DNA from: Bacillota bacterium
Lineage (GTDB): Bacteria > Bacillota > Clostridia > Acetivibrionales > DSM-1351
Assembly (NCBI GenBank): GCA_023392075.1
Contig: JAEVZU010000109.1
Location: 1 to 13,728 of the forward strand
DNA length: 13,728 nt
Direction: 5' to 3'
Part shown: positions 1 to 7,239 of the stretch, in pieces
Position numbering within the stretch: the stretch's first letter is position 1
Layout: each line of letters opens with the position of its first letter
The notes under the pieces: model-generated
The model's input: the letters and a program-made list of their open reading frames with translations, nothing else
What the model was told of the DNA's origin: nothing
The model's database searches: none
Translations under genes and position numbers: made by a program

Positions 1-5
1 CTCGC

Positions 6-605
6 TTACTTAGGGGTCCCCACGACCATGCCGTGGAACGTACCGTAAAACCAAGGCACATCAATCGAAACGGTGACTTGCCCGCCGTCGATGGCGACTT
101 TCATAGGGAGTGTGGACTCTTCGTTGATATACCCACCGGAAGAATGACCAATGGCCGAGGATACGTCGTGGTCGCCTGTTATTGTAAGCGGTAGATCAAC
201 AAGCGCCATAGAATCGTATTGCACGAGGGGGGCAAGCACATCCTCGCCGCCGAAGTTGGAATAAGCTTCCTCGTTGTACCCAACGACATCGAAGGTGAAC
301 GAGTCCGCCGACATATCCATGTCCACGAAGCCCGCAACGCCGGTACGAGAGATCTTCGACATTTGTGATGCGTCAAAGTGCATCGTTAGCCGTGCTGTTC
401 CGGTGTAGGCGCCTTGGTCGGTCGTACCACCCTTCTTTTCTGCGGTCAAATCCAGCGTATAAATGAACGTGAAATCTCCGAGTTGCCGCTGATCTGTTCC
501 GCTTACCGTCATTGTCCAGTCGCACTCTACGGCTCCGTTGGCTGAGGCCGCCAATGCGGCGAGTATCATGACGAGCGACAGGATGAACGCAACAATCCTC
601 TTCAT
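6..605 (-). CDS. Secreted protein of unknown function, 199 aa
   Basis: I do not recognise the family. The N-terminus (MKRIVAFILSLVMILAALAA, then SANGA) is a typical Sec signal peptide: two basic residues, a hydrophobic core and a probable cleavage after ANG-A near residue 25. The mature part is about 175 residues, acidic, rich in Thr/Ser/Gly/Asp, with alternating hydrophobic patterns that suggest an all-beta extracellular domain. There is no second membrane segment, lipobox, or sortase motif. The start at 605 is chosen over ATGs at 665 and 626 because GGAGAGGAG (614-622) lies about 10 nt upstream and the extra residues would put hydrophilic sequence before the signal peptide. The gene lies 171 nt downstream of the AraC-type gene on the same strand, so co-regulation is possible but unproven. 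Sampled lines give about 55% G+C against about 40-45% for neighbours, which hints at a foreign origin. It ends with TAA at 6-8. Confidence 0.7.
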   Translation of the reverse strand: MKRIVAFILSLVMILAALAASANGAVECDWTMTVSGTDQRQLGDFTFIYTLDLTAEKKGGTTDQGAYTGTARLTMHFDASQMSKISRTGVAGFVDMDMSADSFTFDVVGYNEEAYSNFGGEDVLAPLVQYDSMALVDLPLTITGDHDVSSAIGHSSGGYINEESTLPMKVAIDGGQVTVSIDVPWFYGTFHGMVVGTPK

Positions 606-776
606 AGTCTCAACACTCCTCTCCATGCGAGGCACTGTCCGCCAGCCTTCCACGTTACCTTCCACAGCTAACTTGATTTTACCATGTTTATCAATAATTT
701 ACAATCGACCTCAGCTCAATACAGTAAGGATCTTGCCCTGAAGTTGTCGTCTCATTTCCGGAGCAGTTTATTATGC

Positions 777-2339
777 TTAATTAGTTTCACTTGCTTCCCC
801 ATACGCCATGAAAATTTCTTCGCATACACCGCCCATTTTCCGCAAAATATCCGCGATCTGAGCTCTAAATTCATGTGTTCTGAACTTATCATTAGGCGGG
901 TAGAAGCCCCCTTGAATCGCCCAAATTTCATCCTTGTAATCCTGGATTTTCTTATACAGCGGTAATAATGTTACAGCCATAGCCAAATCGGGATATTGTT
1001 CAACTGTGCTCTTGAAAAAGTCGTACGCCGAACTGGTACAGATACAACAATAGGGAGAGCAATGCAAATTCCAGCAAATATCGTTGAGTTTTTCATCGGT
1101 TTTGTTTTCAAAATAAGAGTCGGTTTCAAGAGTCTCCGCCCAAGTTTCAAACGCCATCTTGCCGAACGCATACATTCCGCCATCCCCTTCTGTTGGGGGC
1201 AAAGTCAAAAACATGGGGATGGAGTCAATCACACTTTGAAGAATTTGATGCATATCTGTCGGCGGTAATTTTTCACCTGCAAAAAACAAACCTTTCGTGG
1301 TGTCCAGCCCATTTATGATGGCCGAATAACCGTATGCATCCACAGACCCTTCCGGCAAACGTTCCGGGCCGGGATAGAGATTGACATATAGTACGTCATT
1401 TTTATCATAACCGCCAATCAGGCAACCTTCAGGCAGTGGGCCAGACCCCCACCTTATTCCATCCGCGTCCGTCATCGAGCACATCACATTGCCCATACCC
1501 CAAGCCAGAACAGGTATGTCTTTATCAACCGATGTTTTGATAGCATTCATCACCGCACGAAAATCCTTTTTGATCTCGCTGTTTGAAATATAGATGCAGT
1601 CATAGCCGAAAGCGGCATATGCTTTTTTCACAAGCTGCGGCGCAAAGAAATAGTTGGTCACGCCGCTATCGACTTGAATATTGTCCGGGTTGCCGATTTT
1701 TTCGGAATACATATAAGTGAAATTGTCTCCGGTAAAATTGGCATAAAACTTGTATTCATGAATGTCCGAACCCAGTTTTAAACCAACAGAACATATAGCG
1801 GAACAAAGAAAATAATTTTGCCAGGGCTCAATTTTCTTGTATTCCTTTATTTTGTTTGATACACGGGGTGATTCCGCGCCCGCAAGCAGTCTTGCGATGG
1901 AATCCGACTCATAAGATGAGTATTGCGCTACTGATAAAATCTCTCGATTACTTGACACATCAAATCCTCCTTGAATGATAATATTGATTGTCAGCGGTCG
2001 AAAGTATTTCAGCCGATGACTTTGTTTCCGCGCGTTATAAGGAGTTATGCCGTGAAACCTGGTGAATGCCTTTGTAAAACTCTCCTGTGTATCATATTGA
2101 TATTTCATGGCAACATCAATGATTCTATTCTTTGATAGCAGTAAGTCCTGCCCAGCTAAACTCAAGCGCCTGTTACGGATATAGTCGCCGATGGTGATGC
2201 CGGTTGCCAAAGAAAACACACGTTGATAATGAGCGTTGGAAGCGTGCACATGATTCGCAACGTCATTTACGGTGATTTCATGGGTCAGGTTGCTCTCAAT
2301 ATATTGGATTGCTTTAGTCAGGCCTTGTATCCAGTTCAT
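777..2339 (-). CDS. AraC-family regulator with large C-terminal papain/BtrH-like domain
   Basis: This 520-aa protein has an AraC/XylS DNA-binding domain at residues 1-106: a first helix-turn-helix around 22-45 (EITVNDVANHVHASNAHYQR) and a second around 72-100 ending in the family signature (ESFTKAFTRFHGITPYNAR). As in Rob-type regulators the DNA-binding part is N-terminal. Residues about 170-350 include a Cys-containing segment (FLCSAICSVGLKLG), an IPVLAWGMG strand and GGYDKNDVLYVNLYPG, a layout reminiscent of C39-like/BtrH_N papain-fold domains. That resemblance is from memory and not certain. Residues 350-520 are helical, with a CCICTSSAYDFF stretch. The protein probably binds a ligand or peptide through the C-terminal part and regulates transcription. 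The start at 2339 is preferred to ATGs at 2363/2360 because AGGAG (2348-2352) is spaced 8 nt from it. It precedes the secreted-protein gene on the same strand and faces away from the peptide importer. Confidence 0.8.
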   Translation of the reverse strand: MNWIQGLTKAIQYIESNLTHEITVNDVANHVHASNAHYQRVFSLATGITIGDYIRNRRLSLAGQDLLLSKNRIIDVAMKYQYDTQESFTKAFTRFHGITPYNARKQSHRLKYFRPLTINIIIQGGFDVSSNREILSVAQYSSYESDSIARLLAGAESPRVSNKIKEYKKIEPWQNYFLCSAICSVGLKLGSDIHEYKFYANFTGDNFTYMYSEKIGNPDNIQVDSGVTNYFFAPQLVKKAYAAFGYDCIYISNSEIKKDFRAVMNAIKTSVDKDIPVLAWGMGNVMCSMTDADGIRWGSGPLPEGCLIGGYDKNDVLYVNLYPGPERLPEGSVDAYGYSAIINGLDTTKGLFFAGEKLPPTDMHQILQSVIDSIPMFLTLPPTEGDGGMYAFGKMAFETWAETLETDSYFENKTDEKLNDICWNLHCSPYCCICTSSAYDFFKSTVEQYPDLAMAVTLLPLYKKIQDYKDEIWAIQGGFYPPNDKFRTHEFRAQIADILRKMGGVCEEIFMAYGEASETN

Positions 2340-2403
2340 GGTGATATCTCCTATACCCATCATTATATAGATTCATTACGGGGAAGTTATGTTCAAAAAT
2401 GCT

Positions 2404-2419
2404 CAATGTTGTCCAATGT
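2404..2419. promoter_or_regulatory. Direct repeat CAATGT x2, period 10, upstream of AraC-type gene
   Basis: CAATGT occurs at 2404-2409 and again at 2414-2419, exactly one DNA turn apart, 65-80 bp upstream of the regulator's start codon. AraC-family proteins commonly bind direct repeats spaced by about one or two turns, so this could be an autoregulatory site. On the minus strand there are TATAAT hexamers at 2367-2362 and 2459-2454, but neither has a good -35 and the first would leave an untranslated leader of only about 16 nt. The operator role is inference. Confidence 0.25.
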
Positions 2420-2718
2420 GGAAAAATTCATGTTCGTTTGGATTTGCACACGGATTATATAAATTATCAGTAAAGCACGACATTCTACAAGTGTGAACTG
2501 TCCTTACTAAATCCATGTTATATTTTGTAAACTGATAAGTCAAGTAAGTACATATTAAAAGTAAAAATAGAAACTATGCTGTTTTGGATGGTCTCAGTTC
2601 CCTTACTGTTGTTGAATTGCATGTGGCAATCATCTGTGTTGAGAGAGTCTCTTTTAATTCCTCTTTATCAAGTGATTTGTGTAATTCAAGAAATCTGTGC
2701 CAGTATATATAATTATCT
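2420..2718. other. Intergenic stretch without recognisable gene
   Basis: About 300 bases between the regulator's upstream region and the toxin remnant hold no gene that I recognise. An 8-bp inverted repeat, TTATCAGT (2464-2471) and ACTGATAA (2531-2538), sits here without further structure. A 78-codon minus-strand reading frame (2574-2810) lacks a convincing ribosome binding site and runs antisense through the toxin remnant, so it is not called. The cognate antitoxin expected before a RelE/ParE toxin is not recognisable in any plus-strand frame. Confidence 0.5.
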
Positions 2719-3018
2719 ATGTGCTTTGTAGTGAGCTTTTGTAAAAGAAACTCTAATACAAGTGAATTACTTGTATCGGAAACAGCAGCAGGACAGACAC
2801 AGCGAATCATGAAGGCAATCAGAACTCTTTATGACATGCCAATGCGCCATCAGTAATGTAAGGATGAACATTGGATCAGTCAAGGAGTAAGATATCTGCC
2901 TGTGGATAATTATTTAGTGTTTTATCAGCCGGACGAATCCCAAAACACAATAAATGTTATATGGATTATGTATGGCAGCAGAAATGTCCGTGAACAACTA
3001 AGCGAGACAAACGTGTAA
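2719..3018 (+). pseudogene. Remnant of RelE/ParE-family toxin, interrupted by a stop codon
   Basis: One plus-strand frame reads SELLVSETAAGQTQRIMKAI, then RTLYDMPMRHQ, a TAA stop at 2854-2856, and in the same frame CKDEHWISQGVRYLPVDNYL, VFYQPDESQNTINVIWIMYG and SRNVREQLSETNV before the TAA at 3016-3018. The pattern 'L..MP.RH ... W...G.R.LPVDNYLVFY ... V.IMYG.R....QL' is that of the C-terminal two thirds of type II toxin-antitoxin RelE/ParE toxins (mRNA interferase or gyrase-inhibitor fold). The N-terminal strand and first helices are not recognisable. An ATG at 2719 opens the frame, but its first 14 codons do not look like the family. With a premature stop, a missing N-terminus and no antitoxin, this is best read as a decayed toxin gene. 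Confidence is high for the homology and moderate for the upstream boundary. Confidence 0.7.
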
Positions 3019-3155
3019 TAAATGACAATTAGATGTAGTTAAAAGTAGTTTATTGCTATATCATTCCTACATTTACACATTCAAAATGCCGGATTTTCAA
3101 GGTTTCATGTTGATGTTGAAGAAACTGCTAAATAATTAAATTTCATACACATTTG

Positions 3156-3201
3156 AAAACACCGGTAAGTATGCCTATTCGCATCTGCCGGTGTTTTTGT
3201 T
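3156..3201 (+). terminator. Hairpin with U-tract behind the toxin remnant
   Basis: AAAACACCGG (3156-3165) pairs perfectly with CCGGTGTTTT (3188-3197) around a 22-nt loop, followed by TGTTTTAT. It fits an intrinsic terminator for plus-strand transcription from the decayed toxin locus. The large loop lowers confidence. Because the stem begins with four A residues it could also act on minus-strand transcripts. Confidence 0.55.
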
Positions 3202-3417
3202 TTATGAACCCCCAAAAATAACCGGTCATACTACACGGATTAAGTTCAAGATTGGATGATGGCTTACAGGTTATGCCAGAAATTTTAAAAGCAGGGAGTT
3301 TGAAGCTTTAATACCGGCAATATGCAGAATTGAATGCCAGAAATGGTTTAACAATGCTAAAATATATAATTTTTGAGTTATTTATATTAAAGCATTTTTA
3401 AAAATGATATTTTTATA
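3202..3417. other. A+T-rich intergenic stretch before the dpp promoter
   Basis: Together with the neighbouring promoter and hairpins, this belongs to a 550-base gene-free interval between the toxin remnant and dppA. It contains only short reading frames, the longest being a 38-codon open stretch at 3260-3373 with no start or ribosome binding site. I see no riboswitch or T-box hallmark: it has no AGGGTGGNACCGCG box and no conserved specifier loop. Confidence 0.5.
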
Positions 3418-3446
3418 TTGAAAGCTTGCAAAAATAATGATAAAAT
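3418..3446 (+). promoter_or_regulatory. Sigma-A promoter of the dpp operon
   Basis: TTGAAA (3418-3423) and TAAAAT (3441-3446) are separated by exactly 17 bp, and TGA (3438-3440) supplies an extended -10 (TGnTAAAAT). The predicted start is near 3453, giving a leader of about 115 nt to the dppA start. The leader meets a perfect hairpin only about 13 nt after the start. Confidence 0.65.
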
Positions 3447-3465
3447 AATTTTGATTTAAGCAAAG

Positions 3466-3497
3466 ACGCTTAACATTCTTATGTTAAGCGTTTTTAT
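3466..3497 (+). terminator. Perfect hairpin with U-tract in the dppA leader (attenuator or 5' stabiliser)
   Basis: ACGCTTAACAT (3466-3476) pairs with ATGTTAAGCGT (3481-3491) around the tetraloop TCTT, followed by TTTTATT. This is a textbook intrinsic terminator shape, yet it lies between the best promoter (start about 3453) and dppA (3569). It may cut off much of the transcription from that promoter, end an unseen upstream transcript, or serve as a 5' stabilising stem-loop. A second -10-like TATACT (3532-3537) downstream of the hairpin has no good -35. The structure is seen; the role is inferred. Confidence 0.65.
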
Positions 3498-3568
3498 TAC
3501 GTTTTAGCACGCTACAGTGTTAGAAGAAAAATATACTAGATAAAAAATAATGAAAAGAGGGGTTTATC

Positions 3569-5179
3569 ATGAAAGGAAACAAAAGGGTATTAGCTCTGGC
3601 TTTATCGGCTGTATTGACTCTGACAGGTCTGGCAGGCTGCGGACAGAGCGATAAATCTGCCAATTCGACGGCAGGTACGGCAGCTCAATCATCAACCGCA
3701 TCTTCAGGAGGCACCAAGAGCAGGGCACAGGATACAATTATTTATGCACAGGGTGCTGATCCGAGAGGACTTGATCCGGCACTTGTAGATGACGGTGAAT
3801 CCGGAAAAGTCATAGTAAACATTTATGAAGGACTGTTAAAGTATAACAAGGATTCGACACAAATCGAACCATCTCTTGCAGAAAGCTGGGATGTAGCAAC
3901 TGACGGACTTTCCTACACCTTCCATCTTAGAAAAGGTGTTAAATTCCAGGATGGTACTGATTTTAATGCCGAAGCTGTAAAAATAAACATTGACCGCCAG
4001 CTTCCACCCAAGGTTACGGAAGATATGGTTTATGCGGGTTTTGTATTTGGCTCGGTAAAGGATGTTGAGGTTGTAGATGAATTTACTGTTAAAATCAACA
4101 TGAAAGATCCAAGCACACCATTCCTTAACAATCTTGCAATGTGTATGGGTGCACCTATCGTAAGCCCGAAAGCATTGGAGGAAAACAGCAACAACGTAAA
4201 CGAACATCCGGTTGGAACAGGCCCATACTCCTTCGTAAGCTGGACAAAGGGTCAGAATATAGTTCTGAAGCGTAATGATAATTACTGGGGCAACAAGGCT
4301 GTAACTACAAATGTCATATTCAAGTTTATTCCTGATAACTCGGCAAGAGTTGTTGCATTGAATAACGGAGAAGCTGATATTATCGACGGAATAGATGCAA
4401 CTGTTGTACAGCAGATTGAAGGTTCAGGCAACAAGATCTTTAAGGCTCAAGGCATGAATATTAACTATTTGGCCTACAATACAACAAGAGCTCCTTTTAA
4501 TGATGTCAAGGTACGTACCGCGATTTCTCAGGCCATTAATGTTCCTGAACTGGTAAAGAGCTTATACCAGGGCTATGCAGAACCTGCCACCTCGGTACTT
4601 CCAAGCTTTATACCCGGATTTGACTCAAGCATAACCCAGGTTGCCTTTGATCAGGCTGCGGCAAAAGCAGCACTTGCAAGTGCTGGTGTTACCAAGCTGC
4701 ATATAATCACATACACAAACCCCAGACCATACAATACAGCTAACGGTCAGGCTCTTGCGGAAGCAATCCAGGGTTACCTCAAAAATGCAGGTGTAACAGC
4801 AACAATTGATTCATTCGACTGGGCTACTTACAAGGAAAAGGTTAAGGCAGGAGACTATGACATCTGTTTCTATGGTTGGATAGGTGATAACGGCGATCCG
4901 GACAACTTCATGAACCTGATGGCTGATAAAGATCCGAGAATGAACGTTGCACGTTATGACAGTGCAGCATACAAGGAATTAATAGCAAAAGGGCTCATCA
5001 CACCAAACGGTGACGAACGTAACAAGATTTACACCGATCTTGAGAAAATGGCTGCACAAGAGGCTGTTTGGCTTCCAATATCTCATGCTACAACACTTGT
5101 TGGTTACAGGAGCAATGTAAAGGACTTCAACTACCATACTACCGGAGTTATATTCCTTTCCGAGGCTTCTAAAGACTAA
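3569..5179 (+). CDS. dppA: Dipeptide/oligopeptide ABC transporter substrate-binding lipoprotein
   Basis: This 536-aa family 5 extracellular solute-binding protein (SBP_bac_5) captures short peptides outside the membrane and delivers them to the permease. The N-terminus MKGNKRVLALALSAVLTLTG is a lipoprotein signal peptide, with lipobox LAGC and lipidated Cys24. It is followed by a Ser/Thr/Ala/Gly-rich linker to about residue 50. The family body starts at YAQGADPRGLDPALVDDGES and continues with LAESWDVATDGLSYTFHLRK. GWIGDNGDPDNF, around residues 436-447, closely matches the segment typical of DppA-type proteins and supports dipeptide rather than nickel binding. The length is normal. The start has AGAGGGG about 7 nt upstream. 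It is the first gene of dppABCDF, 112 nt before dppB with a stem-loop between, a common way to give excess binding protein. The exact ligand cannot be read from sequence; heme or oligopeptides remain possible. Confidence 0.93.
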   Translation: MKGNKRVLALALSAVLTLTGLAGCGQSDKSANSTAGTAAQSSTASSGGTKSRAQDTIIYAQGADPRGLDPALVDDGESGKVIVNIYEGLLKYNKDSTQIEPSLAESWDVATDGLSYTFHLRKGVKFQDGTDFNAEAVKINIDRQLPPKVTEDMVYAGFVFGSVKDVEVVDEFTVKINMKDPSTPFLNNLAMCMGAPIVSPKALEENSNNVNEHPVGTGPYSFVSWTKGQNIVLKRNDNYWGNKAVTTNVIFKFIPDNSARVVALNNGEADIIDGIDATVVQQIEGSGNKIFKAQGMNINYLAYNTTRAPFNDVKVRTAISQAINVPELVKSLYQGYAEPATSVLPSFIPGFDSSITQVAFDQAAAKAALASAGVTKLHIITYTNPRPYNTANGQALAEAIQGYLKNAGVTATIDSFDWATYKEKVKAGDYDICFYGWIGDNGDPDNFMNLMADKDPRMNVARYDSAAYKELIAKGLITPNGDERNKIYTDLEKMAAQEAVWLPISHATTLVGYRSNVKDFNYHTTGVIFLSEASKD

Positions 5180-5219
5180 TCGAATCGTATTTGTAACTGA
5201 CACACTTTGTATATAAACG

Positions 5220-5252
5220 CTGCCAGAAGTTGTAACCATGCTCTTCTGGCAG
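5220..5252 (+). promoter_or_regulatory. Stem-loop between dppA and dppB
   Basis: CTGCCAGAAG (5220-5229) pairs perfectly with CTTCTGGCAG (5243-5252) around a 13-nt loop, followed by ATATTATTTTGC, a weak U-rich run. It lies 40 nt after the dppA stop and 39 nt before the dppB start. It fits a 3' stabiliser or leaky terminator that raises dppA mRNA relative to the membrane components, as known for other binding-protein-dependent importers. The structure is seen; the function is inferred. Confidence 0.6.
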
Positions 5253-5291
5253 ATATTATTTTGCAAAGATATTAGGGAAAGGTTGTTAAAG

Positions 5292-6308
5292 ATGTTAAAA
5301 TATATAGTCAAACGTATACTTATGCTGATTCCTGTACTTCTTGGGGTATCTGTCATAGTATTTCTTATAATGCGCGTATTTTCTCCCGACCCTGCTCCGA
5401 TTGTCCTCGGACAACATGCAACAGCTGAAACCGTAGAAAAATGGCGTGAAGCAAACGGCTTGAATTCTCCCATATATATACAATACTTTGATTTTATCAA
5501 AGGTGCCGTTACCGGAGATTTTGGAACTTCCTATTACACAAAGACTCCGGTTATGAAAGAAATAATGTCCCGTTTTCCGGCTACCATAGAACTTGCAATA
5601 GCAGCAATTATTCTGGCATCAATAATCGGTATTCTGATTGGTGCAATTTCTGCTGTAAAGAAGAATTCCATTTTTGATAATTCAGGAATGATTCTTGCAT
5701 TAATCGGAGTTTCCATGCCCATATTCTGGTTGGGTATTTTGCTCATTATCCTTTTTTCGGGAATACTCCACATACTGCCTTCAGGCAGCAGAATAGATCC
5801 TTTGCTGCAGCCATATGACGGTACCGGCTTCTATCTGATCGATACATTGGTTAGAGGGGACTTGGAAGCCTTTGGTAATGCCTTAAAGCATCTGGTACTG
5901 CCTGCACTGGCTCTTGGAATGTATTCCATGGCTATCATAACCAGAATGACCCGCTCCAGCATGCTGGACACCTTAAACCAGGATTATATCCGTACAGCTA
6001 GGGCCAAGGGGATAAAAGACGGCAGAGTTATCACTCACCACGCACTTCGAAATGCAATGATACCGGTTACTACAGTTATCGGTTTGCAGCTGGGCTCACT
6101 TCTGGGCGGCGCAGTGCTTACGGAGACTGTTTTCTCATGGCCGGGTATTGGTCATTATACTGTTGAATGTATTCTAAAGTCGGATTTTCCGGTAGTACAG
6201 GGAATTGTATTGCTGATTGCATGTATTTTTGTATTTATCAATCTCGTTGTAGATGTTATCTATGCATTCCTTGATCCAAGAATTAAATTTTCCAAGAAGG
6301 AGGCTTAA
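5292..6308 (+). CDS. dppB: Peptide ABC transporter permease, DppB/OppB type
   Basis: This 338-aa inner-membrane permease forms half of the translocation channel. The N-terminal transmembrane helix (MLKYIVKRILMLIPVLLGVS, first 30 residues) and the following extracytoplasmic segment with GDFGTSYYTKTPV are typical of OppB/DppB. Further membrane helices lie at about 100-122, 132-160, 198-218, 258-278 and 302-325. The cytoplasmic EAA loop that docks on the ATPases is at about 229-260 (DYIRTARAKGIKDGRVITHH, then ALRNAMIP), and the C-terminus carries the usual YAFLDPRIKF. The start at 5292 is chosen over the ATG at 5238 because AGGGAAAGG (5274-5282) precedes it at good spacing and homologues begin at this MLKYIVKR-like sequence; the upstream ATG falls inside the stem-loop. 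It is followed 4 nt later by dppC. Confidence 0.93.
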   Translation: MLKYIVKRILMLIPVLLGVSVIVFLIMRVFSPDPAPIVLGQHATAETVEKWREANGLNSPIYIQYFDFIKGAVTGDFGTSYYTKTPVMKEIMSRFPATIELAIAAIILASIIGILIGAISAVKKNSIFDNSGMILALIGVSMPIFWLGILLIILFSGILHILPSGSRIDPLLQPYDGTGFYLIDTLVRGDLEAFGNALKHLVLPALALGMYSMAIITRMTRSSMLDTLNQDYIRTARAKGIKDGRVITHHALRNAMIPVTTVIGLQLGSLLGGAVLTETVFSWPGIGHYTVECILKSDFPVVQGIVLLIACIFVFINLVVDVIYAFLDPRIKFSKKEA

Positions 6309-6312
6309 CTTT

Positions 6313-7227
6313 ATGAAACTTAAAAATTTACAAACAGAAACTGGAGAAAATTCATTACAGCAAGCCCTTCCTCTTGAAAAACCGGAATCCCAGCTCAAGG
6401 AGATGTGGGAAACACTGCGTCAAAACCATGCTGCTGTAGTTGGCTTATGTATTATACTTTTTCTTATTATTATTGCCATATTGGCACCTTTGATCATGCC
6501 TTATGATCCTAACCTGTCCGACATGAGCAAGAGCTTTTTAAAACCGGGCCCGGAGCATTGGTTCGGTACAGACCAGCTTGGCCGCGATATTTTCAGCAGA
6601 ATAATATCCGGTGCAAGAATATCTCTTACCGTCGGATTGAGTGCTGTAGTTATTTCTCTTACGGTAGGTGTTGTGCTTGGCTCCATTGCAGGTTATTTTG
6701 GAGGTAAATCAGATATAATCATAATGCGTTTTATGGATATGATGCTGGCCATTCCTTCCATACTCCTTGCCATAGCATTTATGGCTGCGCTTGGAAAAGG
6801 GATTGATAAAGCCGTTATTGCAATAGGACTTGTTTCAATTCCGGAGTATGCACGTATAGTGCGGGGAAGTATCCTTTCGGTAAAAGAAAATGATTATGTA
6901 CAGGCGGCCAGGGTCATCGGAAATAAAAACAGCAGAATTATTTTTAAACATATTTTACCCAACGTACTTTCATCTATTGTTGTAAGAGCTACACTTGGAA
7001 TCTCCACTGCAGTATTGGATACCGCTGCTCTCGGATTTTTGGGACTGGGAGTTCAGCCGCCTGTTGCAGAGTGGGGCGATATGCTTGGACGTGCAAGGGG
7101 CTTCATATTTACAGCACCGTACACCCTCATTTTTCCCGGTTTGGCAATTACAATCACAGTTTTGGCTTTCAATCTTTTGGGTGACGGCTTGCGAGATGCG
7201 CTTGATCCGAAATCCAGAAAGAATTAA
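6313..7227 (+). CDS. dppC: Peptide ABC transporter permease, DppC/OppC type
   Basis: This 304-aa second permease subunit pairs with DppB in the membrane. A cytoplasmic N-terminal tail of about 40 residues precedes the first helix (about 41-62), as in the OppC_N domain. The LKPGPEHWFGTDQLGRDIFS segment at about 76-95 is a hallmark of DppC/OppC. Membrane helices follow at about 102-128, 140-162, 165-186, 222-246 and 270-290. The EAA loop is at about 193-219 (NDYVQAARVIGNKNSRIIFK, then HILPN). The protein ends with GDGLRDALDPK, as is usual in the family. The start at 6313 has AAGGAGG (6297-6303), overlapping the end of dppB, with 9 nt spacing; the ATG at 6253 inside dppB is rejected. It is tightly coupled to dppB and dppD. 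Confidence 0.93.
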   Translation: MKLKNLQTETGENSLQQALPLEKPESQLKEMWETLRQNHAAVVGLCIILFLIIIAILAPLIMPYDPNLSDMSKSFLKPGPEHWFGTDQLGRDIFSRIISGARISLTVGLSAVVISLTVGVVLGSIAGYFGGKSDIIIMRFMDMMLAIPSILLAIAFMAALGKGIDKAVIAIGLVSIPEYARIVRGSILSVKENDYVQAARVIGNKNSRIIFKHILPNVLSSIVVRATLGISTAVLDTAALGFLGLGVQPPVAEWGDMLGRARGFIFTAPYTLIFPGLAITITVLAFNLLGDGLRDALDPKSRKN

Positions 7228-7239
7228 GGTGGTGCAGAC

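Noticed and set aside
2464..2538. 8-bp inverted repeat TTATCAGT/ACTGATAA 59 bp apart, considered as a tiny transposable element
   Set aside because: The repeat is too short and has no target duplication, so chance is likely in A+T-rich DNA.
2574..2810. 78-codon minus-strand reading frame
   Set aside because: It has no ribosome binding site or recognisable family, and it lies antisense over the clear toxin remnant.
2901..2909. TGTGGATAA, identical to a DnaA box
   Set aside because: It is a single site inside the toxin-like coding remnant, with no cluster or origin gene nearby.
3260..3376. Short open stretch ending at TGA 3374, considered as a gene fragment
   Set aside because: It has only 38 codons, no start or ribosome binding site, and no recognisable similarity.
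3202..3568. Riboswitch or T-box leader before dppA
   Set aside because: No conserved T-box sequence or complex fold is seen, and the predicted leader before the hairpin is only about 13 nt.
5238..5291. Upstream ATG for dppB
   Set aside because: It lies inside the intergenic stem-loop, lacks a ribosome binding site, and would prepend residues absent from the family.
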